From positions 1 to 44,542 of the forward strand of contig NZ_JFBD01000067.1 in assembly GCF_000709085.1 (NCBI RefSeq): a stretch of 44,542 nt of DNA. Reading direction: 5' to 3'. Source of the stretch: Virgibacillus alimentarius (GTDB taxonomy: Bacteria; Bacillota; Bacilli; Bacillales; Amphibacillaceae). Positions 35,346-43,597 of this stretch are shown here, piece by piece (position 1 is the stretch's first letter; each line of letters opens with the position of its first letter). Made by a program: the position numbers and the translations under genes. The notes beneath the pieces were generated by a model. That model had not been told where the DNA came from. It did no database searches and saw only the letters and a program-made list of their open reading frames with translations.

Positions 35346-35381
35346 AACTTTAATTAGATAAAGTGATAAAGCGATAAAGTT
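35346..35381 (+). repeat. Three tandem GATAAAG repeats just after the his promoter, candidate operator
   Basis: GATAAAG occurs at 35357-35363, 35365-35371 and 35373-35379, an exact 8-base period. An inverted AACTTTA at 35347-35353 pairs with the last TAAAGTT (35375-35381). The block covers the early transcribed region, where a repressor could act. Bacillus his genes may be controlled by a TrpR-like YerC/HisR protein; linking it to this repeat is inference. Confidence 0.5.
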
Positions 35382-35399
35382 CTTGGAAGGGAGTATTTT

Positions 35400-36641
35400 A
35401 TGCAAACCTATATTTTTGACAAAACAAATGATACGGACATTGCCTTTTATCAAATACGTGAACGGCTAATCACCTTGCTGAGAAGTCGCTTTACTACTTA
35501 TGGGTATAAGCAAATTCAAACGCCTACTTTTGAACCGTATGATTTATATACTACTGTAAATGGAACGATCAAGCTAGACGAAATGATTAAAGTTATTGAT
35601 AATTCCGGCAAAGTATTAGTTATGCGACCTGACGTGACTATCCCAATTACACAACAAATAGCATCGAAATATAAACATTTATCAAAAGAAATACGATATT
35701 TCTACGTTACAGATGTTTTTAGACAAACGCCAGATGAGTCAAACAATAAGGAACGAACACAGGCAGGGATAGAGTACTTTGGAAACAATAGCCCTGAGGC
35801 TGATGCGGAAGTACTTTCCCTTGCTGTACACCTTCTGAAAGATTTGCATTTAACGAACTTTACTTTAGAGATTGGCCATGCAGGATTCACAAAGGAACTA
35901 ATTTCAGAATTAGCCTTGTCTGATCAAGATCTGAAACAATTTAAACAATTAATTCAAGCGAAAAATACTAATGGTATTAAGCTTTTTTTAGCCGACCTGT
36001 CTATTGATCCGAAACTTCGTTATGCTATTGAAAATATTCCTCTGCTATACGGAGAGGCTGATGATGTCATCAAACGCGCGAAGGAAATTGCGTATAACGA
36101 TAGTATGGTAAATAAGCTGCAAAATCTTGAAGAAGTTTGTACAGTGATTCAAGCGTATGGGTGCAAGCAGCATATTGTCATCGACTTAGGACTGATCAAT
36201 CACATGGATTATTATTCGGATATTATCTTTCAAGGTTTTACCGAAAATGTAGGTAAACCAATTTTAATGGGAGGCAGATATGACAAACTGGCGACTCAAT
36301 TTAATGCTTCCATCCCGGCAATCGGATTCGCTTGTGATATTGAAGCCTTACTAGACAGTACAAAAAATCATACTAAATCCTATCAGCCGCCAATTGATGT
36401 CGACATTTATTATGAAACGGATGAGCAGGAGTATGGACTGACAATAGCGAATGAATTACGTGAACAAAATTACCGTGTTCTAACTTTCCCAATCCCAGAA
36501 GCAAATAAGCATGAAAGTGCACAATGTACACTTTATCTTACAAGAAATAACAGTACATTATATCAGCAAAATAAATCCTGGTCATTTACCGATATAGAGA
36601 AATTAAACCAAATACTCCAGGAAGTAAAGGAGAGAATATAA
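35400..36641 (+). CDS. hisZ: ATP phosphoribosyltransferase regulatory subunit HisZ
   Basis: A 413-residue class II synthetase-like protein without aminoacylation activity. It is needed with short HisG for the first committed step and for histidine feedback. Motif 2-like sequence (RYFYVTDVFRQTPD) and HisRS-like TQAGIEYFG and GGRYDKLATQF are visible. AAGGGAG lies nine bases before the ATG. First gene of the operon; hisG follows after one base. Confidence 0.94.
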   Translation: MQTYIFDKTNDTDIAFYQIRERLITLLRSRFTTYGYKQIQTPTFEPYDLYTTVNGTIKLDEMIKVIDNSGKVLVMRPDVTIPITQQIASKYKHLSKEIRYFYVTDVFRQTPDESNNKERTQAGIEYFGNNSPEADAEVLSLAVHLLKDLHLTNFTLEIGHAGFTKELISELALSDQDLKQFKQLIQAKNTNGIKLFLADLSIDPKLRYAIENIPLLYGEADDVIKRAKEIAYNDSMVNKLQNLEEVCTVIQAYGCKQHIVIDLGLINHMDYYSDIIFQGFTENVGKPILMGGRYDKLATQFNASIPAIGFACDIEALLDSTKNHTKSYQPPIDVDIYYETDEQEYGLTIANELREQNYRVLTFPIPEANKHESAQCTLYLTRNNSTLYQQNKSWSFTDIEKLNQILQEVKERI

Positions 36642-36642
36642 A

Positions 36643-37269
36643 GTGGAATGTATCACGTTAGCATTAGCAAAAGGCCGTACTGCTAAGGGTGCAATAGCTA
36701 TATTAAAAAGAGCAGGATTTCATTTCGCTGATTTTCATGAAAAAAGCAGAAAATTGGTTTTCTACGATACAAAAAAACAAATCAAACTAATATTCGTCAA
36801 AGCGGTCGATGTTCCTACTTATGTCGACAAAGGAGCAGCTGATATCGGTATAGCTGGTAAGGATAACATAATGGAAGCGCAGGTTGATCTTTATGAATTG
36901 CTTGATTTAAAGCTAGGTAAATGTAAATTTGCAGTAGCAGGCTTACCCGATCAAAAAATTGATCATACAACTGTTTTAACGGTTGCATCCAAGTACCCAA
37001 ATGTTGCAGAGCACTACTTCGAACAAAAAGGAATAACCGTTGACACCATTAAACTAAACGGTTCTGTTGAATTAGCCCCTCTTATTGGGATGGCTGATGT
37101 TATCGTCGATATTGTGGAAACTGGAAATACCATAAATGAGAACGGACTAACTATAATTGAGGACATGGAACCAATCAGTACTAGACTAATTGTAAACAAG
37201 GCTAGCTTTGCTACAAAAACAAAAGAAATCCAACAAATCATTAAAAAATTAGAATCTGTTTTGGAGTGA
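36643..37269 (+). CDS. hisG: ATP phosphoribosyltransferase, short form HisG
   Basis: A 208-residue catalytic subunit lacking the C-terminal regulatory domain, so it depends on HisZ. It starts with GTG at 36643 behind AAAGGAGAG. LALAKGRTAKGAIAILKRAG and ADIGIAGKDNIME form part of the phosphoribosyl site, and the PRPP loop lies near DVIVDIVETGNTINENGL. It joins ATP to PRPP to start histidine synthesis. Confidence 0.96.
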   Translation: MECITLALAKGRTAKGAIAILKRAGFHFADFHEKSRKLVFYDTKKQIKLIFVKAVDVPTYVDKGAADIGIAGKDNIMEAQVDLYELLDLKLGKCKFAVAGLPDQKIDHTTVLTVASKYPNVAEHYFEQKGITVDTIKLNGSVELAPLIGMADVIVDIVETGNTINENGLTIIEDMEPISTRLIVNKASFATKTKEIQQIIKKLESVLE

Positions 37270-37275
37270 TCATAA

Positions 37276-38565
37276 ATGCAAATCGTAACAGCCAAACAAT
37301 ACAAAAATGAAATACTGCGTGTCGCTTCCATTCAAAATGATACAAAGATAGATCAAGCAGTGTTAGAAATTATAGCTAACGTTAATAAAAACGGAGATGC
37401 TGCTTTAACTGCTTACTCGGCAAAATTTGATTGTGTAAATCTGGATCATTTCCTTGTCTCTAAAGAAGAAATTGATGAAGCTGAAAAACTTGTCGATTCT
37501 TTATTTCTAACTGCCATTCAGCGAGCAAAAGAAAACATTACACAATTTCACGAAGTTCAAAAGGAACAATCTTGGTTTATGAATAAAGAAGATGGTATTC
37601 TTCTCGGCCAAAAGGTCACCGCAATCGAAAAAGTAGGTGTATACATCCCAGGTGGTAAAGCCGCTTATCCATCTACTGTTTTAATGAATGTTATCCCTGC
37701 AAAAATAGCTGGAGTTGAATCTATTAACATTGTCACTCCTCCTCAGCCTGATGGTAAAGTCAACCCGCATGTTCTTGCAGCTAGTCGAATTGCCGGCGCA
37801 GACCGCATTTTTAAAGTTGGAGGAGCTCAAGCTATAGCAGCGCTCGCATACGGAACAGAATCAATCGAAAAAGTTGATAAAATTGTTGGTCCGGGAAACG
37901 CCTATGTTGCAAGTGCAAAAAAGTGGGTTTATGGTGATGTAGCGATTGATATGATAGCTGGTCCAAGTGAAATTTGCGTTGTTGCAGATGAAACAGCTAA
38001 GGCAGACTATGTAGCTGCTGACCTTCTGTCCCAAGCCGAACATGATGAGCGAGCTACTTCTATATGTATCACAACACATCAACAAATGGCTAAAGCCATA
38101 CAACGTGAGATAAGTAAACAGGCTGAGCATTTAGAACGACAGACCATTATCCAGACATCACTTAAACAAAATGGACGTATTATTATTGCCGATACGTTAC
38201 ATGAGGCATTTGAATTAGTTAATGAGATTGCTCCAGAACATTTACAGCTAATGATAAAAAATCCTACTGAGAATATCTCCTATATTCGAAACGCAGGTGC
38301 TATTTTTCTGGGAAACTATTCCCCTGAACCTTTGGGAGATTATTTCGCTGGACCAAACCATACGTTGCCAACAAGTGGAACAGCCGCATTTTCCTCTCCA
38401 TTAGGCGTTTATGATTTTATGAAAAAGTCAAGTATCATTCATTATTCAAAAGATGCATTACAAGCAGCTTCCAATCAAATTATAACTTTAGCAAATACAG
38501 AAGGACTATCAGCGCATGCCAATGCTATACGTATTAGAAAGGATGATGAAAATGCGCCAATTTGA
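37276..38565 (+). CDS. hisD: Histidinol dehydrogenase HisD
   Basis: A 429-residue zinc enzyme that oxidises histidinol twice to histidine. Signatures include VYIPGGKAAYPSTVLMN, VGGAQAIAALAYGT, KIVGPGNAYVASAKK and IAGPSEICVVAD. The catalytic Glu/His pair lies in EIAPEHLQ and zinc ligands in LLSQAEHDERA. The length is normal. Six bases separate it from hisG, and its last 14 bases overlap hisB. Confidence 0.96.
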   Translation: MQIVTAKQYKNEILRVASIQNDTKIDQAVLEIIANVNKNGDAALTAYSAKFDCVNLDHFLVSKEEIDEAEKLVDSLFLTAIQRAKENITQFHEVQKEQSWFMNKEDGILLGQKVTAIEKVGVYIPGGKAAYPSTVLMNVIPAKIAGVESINIVTPPQPDGKVNPHVLAASRIAGADRIFKVGGAQAIAALAYGTESIEKVDKIVGPGNAYVASAKKWVYGDVAIDMIAGPSEICVVADETAKADYVAADLLSQAEHDERATSICITTHQQMAKAIQREISKQAEHLERQTIIQTSLKQNGRIIIADTLHEAFELVNEIAPEHLQLMIKNPTENISYIRNAGAIFLGNYSPEPLGDYFAGPNHTLPTSGTAAFSSPLGVYDFMKKSSIIHYSKDALQAASNQIITLANTEGLSAHANAIRIRKDDENAPI

Positions 38566-39136
38566 ATTAAACAGGAAGACAGCGGAAACATCCATTCATT
38601 TAAATTTTGCCATTGACGGTACCGGTAAAACAGACATTCAAACAGAGGTTGGCTTCTTTGATCATATGTTAGTTTTAATGTCAAAACACGGTCTATTTGA
38701 CATGACACTACAATGCTCAGGCGACCTGGATGTCGATCAGCATCATACTGTCGAAGATATAGGAATTGTCTTTGGTCAAGCTTTTAAAAAATGCATAGGT
38801 AATAAAGCAGGGATTAACCGTTATGCCACTGTGACGTCACCTATGGATGAAGCACTATCTACTATTTCGATTGATATAAGCGGAAGATCACATCTTGTCT
38901 ATCATGTTGACGGCCTAAAAGATAAAGTTGGTGATTTTGATACGGAACTGGTAGAGGAATTTTTTCATGGTTTTGTAAATCACGCACAAATCACGCTTCA
39001 CATAAATCTAGCATATGGAAAAAACACACACCACATCATCGAATCGATTTTCAAGGGATTTGGCCGTGCTTTAGATGAAGCAACTCAAAAAAATTTACGT
39101 ATTCAAGGAGTTCCGTCAACCAAGGGAACATTGTAA
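38552..39136 (+). CDS. hisB: Imidazoleglycerol-phosphate dehydratase HisB
   Basis: A 194-residue monofunctional dehydratase. The start MRQFELNRKTAET at 38552 has AAAGGA eight bases upstream and lies inside the end of hisD. Manganese ligands appear as GFFDHML, DQHHTVEDIG, EEFFHGFVNHA and NTHHIIESIFKG. The C-terminus VPSTKGTL is typical and complete. In related operons hisH comes next; here the following gene is hisA. Confidence 0.95.
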   Translation: MRQFELNRKTAETSIHLNFAIDGTGKTDIQTEVGFFDHMLVLMSKHGLFDMTLQCSGDLDVDQHHTVEDIGIVFGQAFKKCIGNKAGINRYATVTSPMDEALSTISIDISGRSHLVYHVDGLKDKVGDFDTELVEEFFHGFVNHAQITLHINLAYGKNTHHIIESIFKGFGRALDEATQKNLRIQGVPSTKGTL

Positions 39137-39167
39137 AACAACTACTACATGCGAAGGAGTTAAAATG

Positions 39168-39881
39168 ATGATTCTTTTACCTGCAATTGATATAAGAAAT
39201 GGGAAATGTGTCCGCCTTGTTCAAGGTGATTATAATAGAGAAAAAATTTATAGTGATTCCCCGACCGAAATTGCTAAAAGATGGATTAATAAAGGTGCCA
39301 AGGCTTTGCATATCGTTGATTTGGATGGGGCTAGAACGGGGAACTCAATCAATAGACCCGTTATAAAATTAATCGCACAGCAAGCCTCCATTCCCATCCA
39401 AGTTGGAGGTGGTATTCGCACAATGAACAATATTGAAGATTATATAGATGCGGGGGTCAACCGGGTTATTATTGGAACTGCAGCTATTAATGATCTGAAC
39501 TTTTTAAAACAAGCCGTAACCCGTTTTGGTGAAACAATTGCTGTCTCTGTTGATGCAAGAAATGGTTATGTTGCAACAGATGGATGGACGGATACAAGTA
39601 CCGTTAAAGCATTGGATTTAATAAAGAAATTAAGACAAATTGGAGTAAAAACAATTGTATACACTGATATTCTAAAAGATGGCATGTTAAAGGGCCCTAA
39701 TTTCAAAGAATTACAAACGATTAATGAAGCCACATCCATTAATGTCATTGCTTCTGGTGGGGTCTCAAGCAAACAGGACGTTGAAAAACTTCAAGCTTCA
39801 AAACTATATGGAGCGATTATAGGAAAAGCACTATATGATGGCAGACTCTCTTTTGAGTCATTAGTGGGTGAAAACGCATGA
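39168..39881 (+). CDS. hisA: Phosphoribosylformimino-AICAR ribotide isomerase HisA
   Basis: A TIM barrel of 237 residues. AAGGAG (39154-39159) lies eight bases before the ATG at 39168 (MILLPAIDIRNGKCVRL); the adjacent ATG at 39165 is only five away. The catalytic Asp pair is in PAIDIRNG and VYTDILKDG, and the phosphate loops are VGGGIRT and ASGGVSS. Its Shine-Dalgarno site lies in the 28 bases after hisB that can be read as a hisH tail. It overlaps hisF by four bases (ATGA). Confidence 0.94.
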   Translation: MILLPAIDIRNGKCVRLVQGDYNREKIYSDSPTEIAKRWINKGAKALHIVDLDGARTGNSINRPVIKLIAQQASIPIQVGGGIRTMNNIEDYIDAGVNRVIIGTAAINDLNFLKQAVTRFGETIAVSVDARNGYVATDGWTDTSTVKALDLIKKLRQIGVKTIVYTDILKDGMLKGPNFKELQTINEATSINVIASGGVSSKQDVEKLQASKLYGAIIGKALYDGRLSFESLVGENA

Positions 39882-40639
39882 AGAAGCGAATTATCCCTTG
39901 CTTAGATGTTGATAAAGGCAGAGTAGTAAAAGGAAAAAAATTCCAAAATATTCAAGATGTTGCAGACCCAATTGCATTAGCGCAAAAATATAACGAAGAA
40001 GGTGCCGATGAACTCGTCTTTTATGATATTACTGCATCAACGGAAAATAGAAACATTTTTATTGACCTAGTTGAAAAAATAGCTGCAGTAACATCCATCC
40101 CTTTTACTGTCGGCGGCGGTATTCGTACCCTGAAAGACATTCAGCTTGTACTCCAGGCTGGAGCAGATAAAGTGTCTATTAATAGCGCTGCTATTACTAA
40201 CCCCTCCATCATTGAGGAAGCTTCAAAACGATTTGGAACATCCAAAATTGTTTTTGCGATGGATGCTAAACAAGTTGGAGCGGAAACATGGAACGTGTTC
40301 AGCAGTGGCGGTAAAAAAGATACAAAAATAGACGCAGTTGAATGGGCTATGACAGGTGAAAAATTGGGTGCCGGCGAAATTGTAGTAAATTCGATTGATG
40401 GAGATGGAGAAAAAAGAGGTTATAATCTCGCATTAACACAAAAAATTGTTGAGACAGTGAACATTCCTGTCGTAGCAAGTGGTGGTGCGGGCGAAGAAAT
40501 CCACTTTACAACAATCCTCCAAAAAGGAAAAGCAGATGCAGCACTTGCTGCCTCGGTCTTCCATTATGGTGAAATAAAAATATCAGATTTAAAAGATTAC
40601 TTAATAAACCAAAACATTCCCTTGAGGAGGAATACATGA
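39878..40639 (+). CDS. hisF: Imidazole glycerol phosphate synthase cyclase subunit HisF
   Basis: A 253-residue TIM barrel. The catalytic Asp residues are in [12 protein letters not shown] and VFAMDAK, and the phosphate loops are VGGGIRT and ASGGAGE. In the normal enzyme HisF receives ammonia through its barrel from the glutaminase HisH. HisH is not encoded next to it or elsewhere in the window, so here HisF would need HisH from another locus or use free ammonia. All key residues look intact. Confidence 0.96.
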   Translation: MKKRIIPCLDVDKGRVVKGKKFQNIQDVADPIALAQKYNEEGADELVFYDITASTENRNIFIDLVEKIAAVTSIPFTVGGGIRTLKDIQLVLQAGADKVSINSAAITNPSIIEEASKRFGTSKIVFAMDAKQVGAETWNVFSSGGKKDTKIDAVEWAMTGEKLGAGEIVVNSIDGDGEKRGYNLALTQKIVETVNIPVVASGGAGEEIHFTTILQKGKADAALAASVFHYGEIKISDLKDYLINQNIPLRRNT

Positions 40640-41280
40640 TGAAGGTAGACCTTCCAAATTTAACTTTTAATGAAAATGGACTGATTCCGGCAATTGTTCA
40701 AGATAACACAACTGGAAAAGTGCTCATGCTTGCCTATATGAATAATGAAGCTCTGGATAAAACAGTGGAAACAAAAGAAACCTGGTTTTTTAGTCGCTCA
40801 AGACAGGAGCTTTGGAATAAAGGAGCAACCTCAGGAAATAAACAAAAGCTAAAAGATATTTCTTATGACTGTGACCAGGATGCTTTATTAATTCAAGTGG
40901 AACCTTTAGGACCTGCTTGTCATACCGGTGAATCCTCCTGTTTTCACCAAAACCTATATCAAGAGGAGACTCAAAATAGAGAAGTTATTCACCAGTTAGT
41001 ATCAAATATTAAAAAACGCCGCCAAAACCCAATAGACGGTTCCTATACAACTTATCTTTTCAAGGAAGGGCTTGATAAAATACTTAAGAAAATTGGCGAA
41101 GAGTCAAGTGAAGTAATCATCGGGGCTAAAAATCAAGATAAACAAGAAGTAACATGGGAAATTTCTGACCTCACCTATCACACTTTAGTTTTGATGGAAC
41201 TCTCAGGCGTAACCATCCAGGACATTAAAGATGAGCTCAATAAAAGGCATATCCAAAAAGAAGGGAATAGAAATGAGTAA
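40636..41280 (+). CDS. hisI: Bifunctional phosphoribosyl-AMP cyclohydrolase/phosphoribosyl-ATP pyrophosphatase HisIE
   Basis: A 214-residue fusion. The HisI domain (about 1-115) shows [15 protein letters not shown] and zinc ligands in YDCDQDA and [10 protein letters not shown]. The HisE domain (about 120-205) shows [21 protein letters not shown] and [19 protein letters not shown] lies five or eight bases before two adjacent ATGs (40636 and 40639). It overlaps hisF by four bases and hisC by eight. Confidence 0.95.
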   Translation: MMKVDLPNLTFNENGLIPAIVQDNTTGKVLMLAYMNNEALDKTVETKETWFFSRSRQELWNKGATSGNKQKLKDISYDCDQDALLIQVEPLGPACHTGESSCFHQNLYQEETQNREVIHQLVSNIKKRRQNPIDGSYTTYLFKEGLDKILKKIGEESSEVIIGAKNQDKQEVTWEISDLTYHTLVLMELSGVTIQDIKDELNKRHIQKEGNRNE

Positions 41281-42337
41281 ATTTTGGAGTTCCATGGTTA
41301 AGCGAACAGAACCATATATACCGGGGGAACAACTAAATGAGGAAAATATAATAAAATTAAATACGAATGAAAATCCTTATCCACCTTCTCCCGATGTTCT
41401 AAAATCAATTCAAAAAGAAATGGAGCATAAATTACAATTATATCCATCACCATCTGTTGATCATTTACGCCAAGCAATTGCGGCGCAACATGACGTAAAG
41501 AAGGAAAATATATTTGTGGGAAATGGATCTGATGAAGTATTAGCCTTTTCCTTTATGGCATTTTTTGAGCCAGGGAAAAAGATTCTCTTTCCAGAGATCA
41601 CATATAGCTTTTATCCTGTTTACTCTAAATTATTTAATATACCGTTTGAAAAAATCCCATTAAATAGTGATTTCACTTTACCTAAAGAGGAATTTTTCCA
41701 ATCAGAAGGTGGAGTGATATTCCCGAACCCAAATGCTCCAACTGGTGTTTATTTGTCCATTAGAGCTGTTGAGGAAATTGTGCAAAATAACCCTGGATGT
41801 GTCGTTGTTGTTGACGAAGCATATATTGATTTTGCTTCTGGTTCTGCTATTTCCCTGATCAATTCATACGATAATTTACTTGTTGTTCAAACGCTGTCAA
41901 AGTCTCGCTCTCTGGCTGGACTGCGGGTTGGCTTTGCACTAGGTAATGCAGCATTGATTCAAGCACTAACCCGAATAAAAGACTCTTTTAACTCCTATCC
42001 GATTGACCGATTAGCAATCGTAGGTGCAGAAGCTGCAATGCTGGATCACACTTATTTCAAACAAACAACCGAGCGAATTATTCAAACAAGAGAATGGGTT
42101 GCAAAGGAATTAAAAGATTATCATTTTCACGTCATTCCCTCTCAGGCGAATTTTCTTTTTGTCCGTCATAATGATCATCAGGCAAAAGATTTATACGAAA
42201 GGCTTAAACAAGAAGGTGTTGTGGTCCGTCATTTTGACAAAGATCCGATCGCTAATTATTTACGGATTACAATTGGTACCGATGAAGAAATGAAATTACT
42301 TTTCACAAAATTAGCTTTTATTCTAGATGAAGGGTGA
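41273..42337 (+). CDS. hisC: Histidinol-phosphate aminotransferase HisC
   Basis: A 354-residue PLP aminotransferase of fold type I. The start [18 protein letters not shown] at 41273 is supported by AAGGGA seven bases upstream and overlaps hisI by eight bases. Recognisable are [42 protein letters not shown] and the PLP Lys210 in [10 protein letters not shown]. In B. subtilis hisC sits in the trp supraoperon; here it ends the his operon. Confidence 0.95.
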   Translation: MSKFWSSMVKRTEPYIPGEQLNEENIIKLNTNENPYPPSPDVLKSIQKEMEHKLQLYPSPSVDHLRQAIAAQHDVKKENIFVGNGSDEVLAFSFMAFFEPGKKILFPEITYSFYPVYSKLFNIPFEKIPLNSDFTLPKEEFFQSEGGVIFPNPNAPTGVYLSIRAVEEIVQNNPGCVVVVDEAYIDFASGSAISLINSYDNLLVVQTLSKSRSLAGLRVGFALGNAALIQALTRIKDSFNSYPIDRLAIVGAEAAMLDHTYFKQTTERIIQTREWVAKELKDYHFHVIPSQANFLFVRHNDHQAKDLYERLKQEGVVVRHFDKDPIANYLRITIGTDEEMKLLFTKLAFILDEG

Positions 42338-42653
42338 TTAAAGAGAAGCGCTTCTATTTTAGATCCCAAGTCTGCACAGTTGTTTTATGGATGGACTACG
42401 ATAGTGGAATAAAAAACTATTTTCTTGTGGTCCAACTGGATTTGGCTGCTCATACCTTTGAAATCATAAAAAAATAGCAGGGGATTTGTACTGTATCCCA
42501 AAAGTTAGAGTGAAATCTAACTTTTGGGGTCACTTCCATATACCCTGCTATTTTTTATCCTGATTAAAATGCTAAATCTTACGTGGTCAATGTCTTTTCT
42601 TATTTACATCCTTCAAGAGAACTTTTTTGCAATCAAGGGGTTGCCTTTCCGCT
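42338..42653. other. 316-base convergent gap after hisC
   Basis: It holds a palindrome AGAAGCGCTTCT (42347-42358), which may stop hisC transcription weakly, and the nested 88-nt palindrome at 42469-42556. No small gene with a ribosome binding site was seen. Confidence 0.4.
42469..42556. repeat. Nested 88-nt palindrome, terminator-like
   Basis: Outer arms AAAAAATAGCAGGG (42469-42482) and CCCTGCTATTTTTT (42543-42556) are perfect. Inner arms CCCAAAAGTTAGA (42497-42509) and TCTAACTTTTGGG (42516-42528) are perfect around a six-base centre. The two unpaired stretches between them are 14 bases each, so the whole is exactly symmetrical. The inner arms resemble IS3-type terminal repeats (CCCAAAAGTTAGA), so this could be a minimal non-autonomous element set in a terminator. 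Confidence 0.7.
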
Positions 42654-43367
42654 TTATATTTTCTCTTTAATATCTGCTTTCTCTTTTAATTCTTCTGTTT
42701 TCTTTTGAATTGCCTTCCCCTTATTCTCTTGGGTAATTTGTGCTTTTAGTTGATCTTTTACTTCTTCAAATTTTGGTACGTCTTCGCCTTGTCCCTGTGC
42801 TTTGAACTGTTTATATTGGTCTTTTATTTCTTCGTCAGTTGGTTCAATATCCTTAAACTCTTTTTCTGCATATTCATTTAATTGTAGTTCAAAAGCCAAT
42901 TGATCCTTCAATGTCTCTTCATCTAAGTGAAATTGTTTTAAAAAGGCTTTATACTGTTCCTCATCTTGTGACTTTAATTCTTCAATCTGTTTATCGACTT
43001 CCTTTTTAGGTACTTCTATTCCCTTGTTATCCACTTCCTGTTTAAGCAATTCTTGGCCTACCAGTGCCTCTAATGTTTGTTTTTTTAATTCTTTTTTATC
43101 CACTTTCTTTTGGCCCATTCCAGTCGCTTGCATTTTGATTTGCGGATAAATTGCATTATATTGATCACCTTTAACTTTTTCACCATTTATATGAAGGACA
43201 ACTTTGTCATCCTTCACCTTTTCCTCGTCACTTATATCCAATTCTTGCATCGGTGCTTGTCCAGCAGTTTTCTCATCTTTTGTTTTATCGTCTTCTTTAT
43301 CATCACCACATGCAGCTAAAATGACTGCAATACTGAGTGCTAAAGCTAACATCATTATTTTTTTCAT
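42654..43367 (-). CDS. SurA-N/PrsA-like lipoprotein without a PPIase domain
   Basis: A 237-residue lipoprotein. The start MKKIMMLAL at 43367 is nine bases after GAGGG. The lipobox is LAAC with Cys20, followed by a Lys/Asp/Glu-rich linker of about 30 residues. A helical SurA-N/trigger-factor-C-like chaperone domain follows (VVLHINGEKVKGDQYNAIYP, then LEALVGQELLKQEV). The parvulin domain that PrsA carries in the middle is absent. It probably acts as a holdase for exported proteins at the outer face of the membrane; this is inference from the fold. Confidence 0.82.
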   Translation of the reverse strand: MKKIMMLALALSIAVILAACGDDKEDDKTKDEKTAGQAPMQELDISDEEKVKDDKVVLHINGEKVKGDQYNAIYPQIKMQATGMGQKKVDKKELKKQTLEALVGQELLKQEVDNKGIEVPKKEVDKQIEELKSQDEEQYKAFLKQFHLDEETLKDQLAFELQLNEYAEKEFKDIEPTDEEIKDQYKQFKAQGQGEDVPKFEEVKDQLKAQITQENKGKAIQKKTEELKEKADIKEKI

Positions 43368-43552
43368 ATCCATTTACCCTCATTTCTTAACTTTGTCCTC
43401 TTAATTCAAACACATTTCCTATAGCAATAGCAAATAACTAAAAAGAGCTAAAATAGCCTAAAGCCTATTCTGACCGCATTTTCTGCGATACTTAACATTT
43501 GAATAACAAATAGCTCTAAATGTTCCTTACTTTTGCCACAGTCTTATCATAA

Positions 43553-43584
43553 AAGGGCAACCCGTCATTATACGGATTGCCCTT
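43553..43584. terminator. Terminator of the siderophore-binding gene
   Basis: Arms AAGGGCAACCCGT and ACGGATTGCCCTT with one mismatch and a six-base loop, directly downstream of the minus-strand gene. Confidence 0.7.
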
Positions 43585-43597
43585 CATCGTTCATTAG

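Noticed and set aside
35357-35379. CRISPR-like array
   Set aside because: The units are only 8 bases long with one-base spacers and there are three of them; no cas gene is present.
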